Source of the DNA: Enoplolaimus lenunculus
Taxonomy: Eukaryota; Nematoda; Enoplea; Enoplida; Thoracostomopsidae
Direction: 5' to 3'
DNA: 64,000 nucleotides
Assembly (NCBI GenBank): GCA_030248215.1
Contig: JASANG010000897.1
Span: 124,001-188,000, forward strand
The notes below the pieces were generated by a model. The model was not told where the DNA came from, made no database searches, and saw nothing but the letters and a program-made list of their open reading frames with translations. Each line of letters opens with the position of its first letter. Positions within the stretch are counted from its first letter, which is position 1. The position numbers and the translations under genes are program-made. This document shows, piece after piece, positions 26,126-37,800 of this stretch.

Positions 26126-26540
26126 TACCCTCAGAAATACACTAAATAACCCATAACTTCAGACGCTAGGGGTAGGGTTCCACTAGGGATCTCAAAACTT
26201 TGTGAAATTTTCGCGAAAACCACAAAAACAACACCTTGCCCTCTGGTAGCTGAAAACGGCTCGTGAATCGCAAAATACTCAACTTGGAATGCTTGCTGTA
26301 GTGGAGTGAGACGTACGCAAACACTTCCTGTCACCTTCTTAGCAGGAGGAGATATTCACATTGCTCCTTTCCTTAAAGCCGGCCATTTTACACTAATGTT
26401 TTTGAATTTGGACTATAACAAGTTAGCCCCTACAAAATTTTTTAATGTTTAAACGGTTTGAAACGAAATCTATACACCTGAAGATTCTTCACAAACTCAT
26501 TTTGATTAAGTTGATAGATCACGGGGCAAAATGTATAGCG

Positions 26541-26859
26541 CAGGGGTTTCCTGTTTTCCAAGGTGGAAAACTTATGACCAGGAGTGCAGCGCAGCCACTC
26601 GTGTATGACAGCTGGGAACTCCGCCGGTGTGGGAGGAAAAATCACAAGCATAAGCTTGGCTGGAAAAAGTGGAAAATTCAGAAGGCTGGATATTCCCTGG
26701 TTCGGTAGGAAAAACATGTACTGTGAAGTTTGTTTATAAAACAAGAAAAGTGGATAATATAAACGCTTAGATTATCCCTGGGTTGGTATTGAAAATCTGA
26801 AGCATAGGTTTTGTTTGGAAACCGGGAAAAGTTTTTTTTTCTAAATTCTGGAAACACCT
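26541..26859 (+). repeat. CAGGGGTTTCC dispersed repeat (copy 1)
   Basis: Starts CAGGGGTTTCC and runs through GTGGAAAACTTATGACCAGG, a GCGCAGCCACT block and several GGAAAA tracts. It aligns in the same order with 61869-62130. A GGAAACACCT end suggests hAT-like inverted termini, but no target duplication was found. Confidence 0.45.
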
Positions 26860-27060
26860 ACATATATAACGCATATTTACAAGCTTTAAAAGAATACCCA
26901 GCTTCATTCTCATCCCCTCCCTAAATGAAGTCACAGCTAAGGCTCTTGTGTTTTTGTGAACGGAACGGTAGGTACTAGCTAAAGCTACGGTGGCTCCTCA
27001 GAGCAGGGTGTAAACAGATAATACAAAATAACGGAAACGGAAAACAGATATTGAAGTATA

Positions 27061-27164
27061 CTGTAGTGACCTGAATAAGAGGGGGACACGGACTCCTATT
27101 GATTGGTACTCAAAATGAGAACCCCCTCTTATTACCCTATACCCTCTTATTCGGGCGACTACAG
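27061..27164. mobile_element. TA-flanked MITE (Tc1/mariner-like), short copy
   Basis: 104-bp internal-deletion form of the 25688-26125 element: CTGTAGTGACCTGAATAAGA at the left, inverted counterpart at the right, TA on each side (27059-27060, 27165-27166). Confidence 0.7.
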
Positions 27165-28860
27165 TAATGTCCAACATATTGTCCATCCGTTTCAAATTTT
27201 ATATATTTTTAATCGTGTACTTAGGTAAATTTGCTTAAGCTTGAGGTTCGGCAACAATTTTGACTTTCGTTTTCTACCTTGATTTTTTCACACGTCAAAA
27301 ATAAGCGCTCACGCTGAACCAACCCAGACCTGCAAACCGTTGCTGAAACTGAAGTCTCGGTCTGCTATTTTCGATTCATAATCGACAGCGATTCCTCGAA
27401 TTTGCAAAAAAACCGAACTGAGGTTAACAATTTTGTTGAATTTTCTCTCTAGGCAATGTGATAATCTTTTAACATAAGAAACTTTAATGAACATGTATTA
27501 AGAAAACACAGTGACACAAAAAATCAAAGACCAGCGTTACTTTCAAGTTGGTTTAGTACTTTTTGACTACAACTTTTATTTGTCAGCGTGTGGCACAAGT
27601 TTTACGCAGGAATTGTTTTGTGGAAAGCTTTATAATAGTTTTTTCGTAACCGCTGCACCTACATTTTGTTTCAAGCACATATCAACTCCAGTGTATGCCA
27701 CGCAATTTGCAAGGCGTAATCCTGTGAAACTATTCCATGATTGGAGCTGGCCCGGGCTCAAATGGCTCAAATGATGGGTCCGCGTACCTAAGCCGGCCGG
27801 TCTCGGACTTGGGCCAGAGAGCAAAAATAAATCGCAGCAGATATCTAGTAGAATATTGAACTGTACACGTTTCTGCTACTTGAAAACACAGTCCAACTTT
27901 AATTATTGTTATGCTGGCTTACCAGATGCGTGCTTGGTATACAAGCTATTACGGACGAATCAGAGCGGCATTTAACTGAAGATGGTAACGAAAGGAAGCT
28001 ACACTAAACATTATTTAATCATATAAAAATAGTGTTATGTTTATACGGTGTGTTTATAAAATTTGAGGGCCCGTGCCTAAGCGGGTCGGGCCCGGGCCGC
28101 GTGTGATCGGCTCGAACCCTAAAAGAACGGCCGGTTCCAACCCTGACCTATCGTTAATACAGACCTGTATATTGTAAGCAAAGAATAAAATCATATGCAT
28201 ACCGTATCTCGTATTCATGAACATTGAAAACTAACCGACAGAAGACATATTAAACAGGCAAAAGTTTCCGTCAAGAAAACTTAATTCTAAATCCGATTCC
28301 GTGAGCAGAGGCACTAATAGACGCCAACAAGTAAAAATGAAATTTTTTCCTTCCTATAATCATTCATTGAACGATATTAATTTTACGTGACCACATGGCA
28401 TTTGATGCCAAATATCAGGGTGTAAACGGATATCTTTTTCCGTTTTCTGTAAAAATCGGTGTCCGTTTCCGCTTTTGTTATACAAATAACGGAAATTCTG
28501 TTATTTTTACGTTCAAAATTAGTTCTAAATCACGTATATATCTGGCAATTTTTCATTACAAATATGCTGCCATTGTTCGAAATGAAACTAAAATTACGAA
28601 ATTCATCCAGATATCTTGAAAAATTTCGATGCATCCGCTTTTGCTTCAAAATTTTAGAAACCCCGATGAACATTTGCACACCTCCATTGCATGTTGGGCG
28701 GGTAAATAAAACTTACTCGAATTTTTTCCTCAATATTCATTTCCCGTTCCCGTTAATTTGACCACTATCAAGCAAAAATTTAAGCACATAGCAAATTTCA
28801 AGTTCAAAACTATAAACAGATATTCAGAAGAAAAGCAGTATTCACCAAAGTATCAATCAA

Positions 28861-31800
28861 CTACTGATTAGCAGCATACTCCGCCAATTCGTCCTGCAAT
28901 AAAAGTTTCGTAAGGTCACATAACAAATCAGATCCTTCTTGTAAATCGTTCATTCGAACACTTACGGTTGCCTTCCAATCGGAATGATTGACCGAAACAA
29001 CAGCAACCTTAAGCATATAAAACTAATAAATGCTTAGTGACCGCAAAACCGTGTTCCGCAAGCAATTAATTGCAAAAAACTTTTTTGAAAATCAAAAATG
29101 ATTTTTGTTCAGCGATGACAGAGCTGACTTTAGCAGAAAACACAGTTGACACTAACAAAACGTAATTTAGAATACCAAACAAATAACTGCAAGCAGCACT
29201 AAATTAGCGCAATATTAATTTTTACGCCATATCGAAATTTGCAATTAATATAAGACTTAGGTAATTTTTAGTATTTCTGTTTACAGTCTGAGCACTCATA
29301 CCTCTACAGATTTCTGCGGCGGAGCCAGAGACAACATCTTTATCGCCAATGCTTTATTTCTATCGGGGTCTTCTTCCTTGCGCAGGTTTAGTGAACATCG
29401 GGATGCTAGCGGCGGTATAGCTTTCAAGTCGCTGTTTAAACAATAAAAATTGTCCATTGACGTCTCAAAAACATTCCCAAAATCAACAAGGAATGCAACT
29501 GCCTTTGTATTATTGTTTGTTCCACTTTGAAAGATATTACAAATACACCGGTATGCATAACCGTCGGTATAAACAGTTGCGTACATCTCCTGATGTTTTG
29601 CAGTCGCTTTTGGAGGATTATTGCTGCTTACTAAGCTATTTAACCTATTTTGAAGATTGTTAATTTCATCCTTGACTGACTCCCACTGAATATAAAATTC
29701 ACATGGCGACACAATATGACTAATATATGCACGCTGGAATTCCTCGGGTGAGACAAAATTTGAAGTACTCGAAACATAAAGCGCTCGTAATTGCTCGGGA
29801 ATAAGCTCATCGAAACAAATATTTGAAGTGCTTGACAAGTCGTCATCACTAACGATTTTTTGCTCTAAAGGCCCAAGAATCGAAAGCGCATGAAACGATG
29901 CGTCGACAACACTTTCCTGGAGATAACCAGTTTGATTAGCAAAATCACTTCCATTGTATTCTGTTGTAATATTGCTGCCATTTATCAAATCACGCACTAC
30001 ATCAACTGATCCATCAATACAAAATCCTTTCTCTATCATAGCATTCGCAATGTCGACGTTGACAGCAGTATTTCCTTTTGAAGTCGTGAGATCGGTATTA
30101 TTATCATAGACCACAGCAAGCATAGTCGTGTGATACGCGCTACAAATTCGACCATGAAACGTTGTTTCAATTTCGTAGTTACAATACTCCGTAAAACATT
30201 CAAGTGCTTCGTCTGACCACGGATTGCTCACCGGTGCTATCATTAATGTACACAAATAAGCGAATGCTGGATTAAAATTTGCTATATCTTCGCGCAATTC
30301 CAATACTGAATTGAATGGTATCCAATCAACATTACCGTAATCAACAAATAAAACTTCAACCGTTTGATCAATCGAAAGCACAGATGATAAAACGATACCG
30401 CGAAACAATGCGCCCTCAAACGGACATACGCAAACGGCGCCTGGAGAAAGCTGAACAAGCTGTGGTGCAGTATAATCAGCCAACAGCTGTTCGAGAGCTT
30501 TAAGTTTATCTTGTTCTCGTTTTAACTGAACGTAAAACGAATTTGGAGTGCTCACAGATGAGATATACACAATTTCCTTTGTTCCTGGTTGCATCACAGA
30601 TTGACTTGCAATCTTGTTCTTGGTTTGCCCGATACCACAGGATACGGAATCGGCTACTTCCTCGGCCCACCCATTTTGAATTAAACGATCTGACACCGAT
30701 ACATTGTTACCTTTGCTATCTTTGAAATAAAGTTCAGCCGATCTACCGGCCATTGCTATGCCATGTTTACACAATAGTGGTGTTCCACTCTTGAAACACA
30801 CGTATATTTCAGTAGAATCCATCAAGGCTTGAACGAATTCAATACATTCTTCTGTCCATTGCGAATCGCTTTCTGCAGAAACAACTGGTTCAGAATCGAC
30901 AGTGTTCTTCAACTGCAACGGAATCAAATCCATCAACGAAACCATCATAGCCAGTCGTGGCATAGTACGAATGACGACTGATTGCTCGCGATTCCCTATT
31001 TCAAAAACATCTGAAAGTGGTATCTTTGAGACATTGCCAAAGTCTACAAAACAAACAGAACAATAGTACTTTTGACTCGAAAGTTCTTTGTCTTCCAAAT
31101 GGCTGTCGTCTTCCAAGTCAACCGATAGTATAACGCCGCGAGACGGGGTTTGTTCGTAAAGTGCAATGCAAGATGTCCCTGGTTTCGGTTGTCGTTTAAA
31201 CTTTTCATTTGAGGTACACGCGGCATATGATTCTAAAGCTACATTTAGACGCTCAAGGTCAGTTGATGCTGAATCAAGTTGGATCCAAATTTCGTGAGGA
31301 GTTTTGACATGGACAACGTATGCTTTCTGTTGCATCGCTGCCACACAGTTGTCATCCCCTCCAAAGTCTTGAGGTATAATCGCTGGTGCAAAACCCAAAC
31401 TAGCAAGACCGCATGCAGAAAGTCGATGCACCATTAGTTCTCCGTTGACAATCAAACGCACTAAATACGTTCTATCGTCGCCCAAAATTGCGTGAAGGTC
31501 GTCATCAGTCTCGCCAGGAATAACAGCAATAAATTCAGCCCGACCAGGTTCATCAAACCCAATTGTTGCATTTGTAAATGCATTGATTGCGGCAGGCGAC
31601 CACTGTTTGGTTCCGTCCGGAGGAAACCCACCTTCCAGAATACAACGAACTGCCTGACGTGGTTCATTGAACAAATCTTCCATTGGTTCGTATATTTCGG
31701 TTACAGAAACATGGTCAAAATTGCCCCAATCGATATAGAATACTTTAGCTACGGAACCAGTTACTTCGATTAATTTGCTGCGGTACCAAATATCTTCATA

Positions 31801-34800
31801 TCGGGTGACACAATTCAGTCCAGGCTTCAAATTTTTCGCACGACCACCAGCAAACTTGTTCAACTTATCGTTTAACTCAGACAGCCGCGGACCATACTTA
31901 CGAAGTTGAAGGTAGAAAAGGCTTGGGTTCTCAATATATGACAAATTAACATCTTCGAAGTCACCTAATGTAATAGGCAGAGCTTTAGGGCTGCATTTTG
32001 CAATGTCGTGTGTGCTGTTGCTACTCCTTTTTACATTACTGCATGATTTGTTAACTGAAGCACTTGCGCTACCACTACTTGGTGGATTGCTTGTAGGAAA
32101 TTCAGCCCATGAATTGCTTGTAGACTGTGGCAAAGGATCTGCAATATTATTGGTGCCGTGATCGGTTGCCACAGTAACTCTCCAATCACTGTTTTCGTCA
32201 CGTTTTTTCTTATCTGTCCAGTCATTGGAGTCTTTAGTTTTTGAGTAGAAACTGGTTCCATCCTTTTTACCATATTTTTCTTTAACAGTTCCTTTGTCAC
32301 CAAAGCCACCCTGCCCACTCTGATCAAAACCCCCACCTGAAATATTACGCTTATCAAACCCAATACCCTGTTTGCTATATGATGTCGAGCAAGTATTGTC
32401 GACATGTCTTTTGTCAGAACCACCGAAATAGTCAGAACGACTACCAAATCCCTGAAGTATCAAAAATAAGTAAAGTCCGGACATTGGGCGCGACAATTTG
32501 TAATTCGCAGCACAGAATAATATACAATCAAAATAAAAGGCCTCTGTAGAAAATGACGCCGATTATAATACACACAGGACACTATTTATCGCACAACCAT
32601 AATATTCAGAATAAAGTTTCATTTTCCATACGATGGAAGCTGCACGGAGAAGTCAATAATATTTTATAATTTCAACGTTGTGAAAACCGAAATTCCACTG
32701 TTGCAAGTATAGACAAATTTCATTCCACCACAAAAAGAAACTTTCAGTAGTATACCGCAAACCTCAAATCAATTTTACTGATTATTGCTGTTTGGCCACA
32801 GGAATTATAGCATAGATTGTTGCAAATTATTGTCAATAGTTTGCGCAACAGATTTTGTTCTCTCATTTAATACTTAAGTATTATGCCTAATTGTATCTGA
32901 TCATTTGGAATAACAGCTAAATATTTTTTACCTCGACGTCACTTCGTCCAGTTCGAGAGCGACGATTTGAATAATACTTAACACCGGCATCTTTTGGTTC
33001 TTTCGCGTCTAAAAAAATACCTCTACTGGCTTCTCCACAGCTTGAAAATTTCCGCCGGGGGGCGTTTCCCGGGCCCCCAGGAGTTTACTGGGGGGCAGCT
33101 GATTTTGCTGGGGGGCAGTTTTCCTGGGGGGCCCCAGATGATCTGGGGGGTCCTGGGGGGCAGGCTTAAAATTTTGCAAACCGACTTTTTGGACCATTTT
33201 TTTCATTCTAGACCGTGTTTCCAACTCAACGTAAGATTACTCATCGCTCAACATGACAAAAATTTCTCGCAAACGCTAATAACAATAATTTTAACTAATA
33301 TTACGTATATACTGACAACTTAACCAGAAGTTGAAAGAAGCACAATTATATAAAATATAGATAATCTATAATTGAAACTGTGATTAATATATATTTTGTA
33401 TATTAGTCACAGCTTCAGTTTATCATAAGGCTCAGGCGGGTTGAACTTGCTGCTGCAAGGTACTTTCGAATGCTGTATGCTCTGAAGCGGTCTTTATATA
33501 ATTGTGCTTTTTCAGTTCATTATTGAATTGTACTAGTTACTACGGGTATTTGTAACGCTATTAAAATTATGAGCACTCAGCGTAATTTAAAATCATATTT
33601 TTCCGAATGTCCGCCTCAAAAGAAGTCCAGGTCTTTACGTTTTAACATTGAAAATTTTGACCTAGAAAAGTCCTGCGGGGCCCCCAGCAAAAAAATTTGC
33701 TGGGGGGCGGCCGAAAATTCGCCGGGGGGCCTTTCCTGGGGGCGGCAAAATTAATTTTCGCCGGGGGGGAAATGAAAATTTCGAAAAGTGTTGGGGGCCC
33801 CCGCTGTGGAGAAGCCAGCTCTAAACAAGAAGTGTGCCCGAATGCTTTTCTCTTAAAGTTTCAGTCGTATACATTATGTAAATATTTTGAACATTTGCTG
33901 GTTTTTTATGGAATGGGGATGGGTTCATCCGCATTCAGCCAGAGGAAAAGTTAAGTGGGTGGGGTTTCCAACAACAAAAATACTGATTATAAATCAAAAT
34001 ACCAAGAGCGAATATGTAGACACGTTACAGGCTAATATATACAATACATTTAACTTAAAAATGATATAAAGTGTGTTCGATACCGAAAAATTTATATTTT
34101 TAAGGCCTAAATATCCTCAACCATTGGGCAAGGTCTCGATTGCGGGGTAATTCGAGTTTATAGGGAACTTTAGCTTAGTGGAGTTCCCCCAATTGTTTAA
34201 ATTTTAATTTACTTACAGCAACTAATTTAATAATAACTCTCACCTGCTGAACTTTGCAAGGGTTTGTTGTTTGTTGCACACACATCTTCTTCACAAATGG
34301 TTGGAAACCTAAAATATTACAAGTGTGAAACTTACTACTAAGTTAAATATATAATATTTAATTCTTTAAACACATCTAAACAATAAAATGATTACTGTGT
34401 ATTTCTGAAATTGGCGATCGTAGAGGGGTGTGAGGTATGGGAAAGGTTACATACAGGGTGCAACCGGAATTACAATTTACCGGAACCGGAAAGTGAAAAA
34501 GGCATTTCACCAAAAATTTCATTTTAATCTTATTTTTTGCTCTATTATTTGTGAAATAACCTTAGTCGAACATAGGTATTTATTTTATTTGTTGTATTTT
34601 AGATTTTCATCATCGACTGAAGTCAAATCCACCATCAATGGCTTATGTTCGGAGTACAAGTGGCTTTCAAAAGAGATTCTTAAAAATTAGCAAAGTTAAG
34701 AAATCGGCCAAATTATATAACACCGGAATTTTTAAATCCGGTAAAAATTTACCGGAACCGGAACCGGAAGGTAAAAAACTGCCGGAACCGGAACCGGAAT

Positions 34801-37800
34801 TCCGGTTGCACCCTGGTTACATAGCCACTTAATTTTTTTCGCCGTTGAAAATATTGTCAATGGTCCACTTCGGATTTCAATTGTCCGGTCTTCGAAAGAA
34901 ACTTAATTCGTTTGTTGTGCAAATTCAATATACCTACTTACAGACCTCAAAATGAGATGCGAAAAAGAACTGTGAAATTGATTATGATTACATGATGCTC
35001 CGTAAACCCTCGGATAGTTCACAACTTCACACTTTGCACTTGTGGGGACGAAAAAAAACAAAAATTCGAATAAAATTGAAGATCGGATTGCGAACTACCG
35101 CTAGAATGAAGCGAAGCTGTGCAACTTGCGTGCATCTAAAGCAAAATCATAAAGCGGACACTGGGCGATGATAAGTAACTCACGGCTGTAGTTGCTCTAA
35201 AGGTGGCATTCGAATTTTGCCATTTAACGCATCGTTCATGTTGTATTCTTTGCTACCAGCAATCGCGAACAATGTAACCGTGTATACACCGTCTACTTGT
35301 GACTCTTAACAATAAACAACATTGGCATAGGCAAATTCTACTATTTGAACGAAAAAGAACATAGGTACGTAAGGAGCGTTTGTTATTGAGCGAAGCGAAA
35401 CTCCGAGCGAAGCTCGGAGTTTCGCGAAGCGTTTTATGTTTTGTACTTGTGGGTCGAAAGGTGGATGTCCGTCTGTCCGTCCGAAAAGAATCTCACGAAC
35501 GGATGAACCGATTTTGATAACTTTTTTGTTTGAAAGCCAATTATTCTGGGGTGTTAACCTCGCATTGGGGTTTTAAAATTTTAAGTAGTTTATTAGCTGC
35601 AGGCTAATTTGCATAATTAATTAAGCCTAAATTAGGACTATCCACAATATTTCACTAATTATTACAGTTAGAAGCAATCTAATTTAGCATTAAAGGGTTT
35701 TTGGGTGTGAGGAATCTGCGTAGACTGTTTGCAAACCTCCAAAACCGATAATTGAGCAGTTAGCTAATAGATAATTTGCATATTAGCATAGTTTATAATG
35801 CTAAATTAGGACTTTTTACAATATTTCAGTAATTATTAAGGTTAAAAGCAATATAATTTCAGCACTAAAGAGTTTTTAGGTGCGAGGAATTTGAATAAAT
35901 AGTTTACAAACATCCAAAACCGATAATTGAATAGTTAGCTAATAGCTAATTTGCGTATTAACTTAATTGACAAGACAAAATTAGGACTTTTTAAATTATT
36001 CCAAAAATTATTAGGGTGGCTGAAGGGTTTTTGGGTGCGAAAAAATCTGAGGAAATTGCTTACAAACCCCCAATACCGATAAATGAATAGTTAGCTAATA
36101 ACTAATTTGCATATTACCTTAATTGCTTACGTGTGTTCGAGCTTCGCTCAATAAATGTAGTCCCACTACGACTGGTATTACCATTATATAACCAATGAGA
36201 AAAGAATTATTTAAATTTAAAATTTCACAACAGTGCAATTTTATTAAATCAACGTTTAAAGAAACGTTTCCAAGATGAAACTCCACTGTTTATGAGATTT
36301 ACATAATATTGTGATGTCGAATTATGTGTAAGTGATCACCATTATGTCCCGCGGTATGCTGGAGGGTGCGATCAGATATCCGGTTCCGGCAAATAATCGC
36401 CATTCAACTCCGATTCCGATATTTTAACTACTTGCCAGATGTCTTTTAAAACTTCAAAAATTGAAACCGACATTTGTATTTATGCCAACTAGCATGGAAC
36501 TGACTTACTTTTACCTATTTTCTGTCATACATGTAATACAATGTATAATTGCAAATTCCCGTGTCAAGGGTTGAATTCCGATTCAGATTAGAATTCCGAT
36601 TCAAAACGAGTTTCGATTCCAATTCCGATTGCAGAATCAATCACTATCGGATTGTGACTTTTTAATTTTAGGCCTACTTGTTGTGATAATGTTGCATAAA
36701 AATTCTGCATCACTTATCCATTTAATAGTTTTCGATGAGTTAACTTTTCCATAATTCATTGTAGTTTAGCTTTACACAGCCAAAAATGATTGGCAATTTG
36801 TTAATGCGACGTGTTTGAAAATTTTTGACAGCCAACAGACACCCTAAATCAGAATTATCCGTACGCTCAAAAAATTTGCAGTTCCGATTCCGCTTCCGAT
36901 TCCGGTATAAACTTGCTGTTTCCGATTCCGGTATAATCCAAGTTCCGCTTTGCACCCTGTCTCGTGTACCTGCACAACTTGACAAAACCTGATAAGGAGT
37001 ACCAGTATTATTTTATGGGCGTAACAGTATATCTTAGCATATTCCTGTGCACAATAATTCCGCATTTAACTCACAGACACAGTAATAAATAAAAGTTTGG
37101 GTTGTAGGATAGACCCTCATTTCCCGTCACCTAGGAAACTCATTTTCTATAAAACGAACGCATGAATGTAACGTGAATTGGGGTTATATAAACCGCTTGC
37201 TATTAGCATTTTGTGTCAGTTTGCTTCTACCTAAGCTTCAGCAAACTGCTCTTGAGCAGCCGTGAGATATATAGCTTAAATTCTGCAAGGCGCTTAGTTG
37301 CAGTCTTGAGTAATTGACGAGGTAGCTTTGAGCTGGCCTAAGCCTAATCAAAAATAATAGCCTTAATCCTAGTCTCATCTAGTTTATATGCTCCGGCTGC
37401 GTCAAAAAATCGCCCTCCGGCTCCAGTATTTTAACTTGCCGGTAGTTCTTTAATAACTTCAAAAAAACGAAACCGACATTTGCATTTACGCCAACTACCA
37501 TGGAACTGACTTACTTTTACATATTTTTCTGTCATACATGTAAATAATGTAAATATTTGCATGTTCACATGTACGTCCACAATCTTTATTGGTTTACAAT
37601 AATGCTGGAAAATCTGATAAACATGACCAGTGTCAATAGGTGCAACAGTATACGTCTCGGCATATTCCTGTTCCTAAGGCTAAGCCTTAACTTCAGCGTA
37701 AAAAATTTGTCACATGAACACCTTGGATACCTTAGGCCATTCAACGAAGAATTGGTACGTAGCTACGTTCTGATATATTTTGAATGCAATCTAGTATTAG

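Larger units (their letters stand above)
22974..28860. other. Gene-free stretch between the TNNI3K and Tudor genes (the two genes converge)
   Basis: No exon with plausible splice sites was found. In order: 3' flank of TNNI3K with AATAAA hexamers at 23627-23632 and 24009-24014 (neither close to the stop); a CCGGAATT-type hAT remnant 23510-23800; SINE 24117-24232; 69-bp satellite 24665-25660; two TA-flanked MITEs; a CAGGGGTTTCC repeat 26541-26859; remnants with CAGGGTGTAAAC ends near 27005 and 28418; and GC-rich CGGGCCCGGG segments near 27750 and 28075-28140. No AATAAA on the minus strand lies near the Tudor stop. Confidence 0.5.

Noticed and set aside
32031-32447. 138-codon minus-strand frame overlapping the large Tudor exon
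   Set aside because: A shifted frame over the Gly/Ser-rich linker; the correct frame is fixed by exon phases and the Tudor domains downstream.
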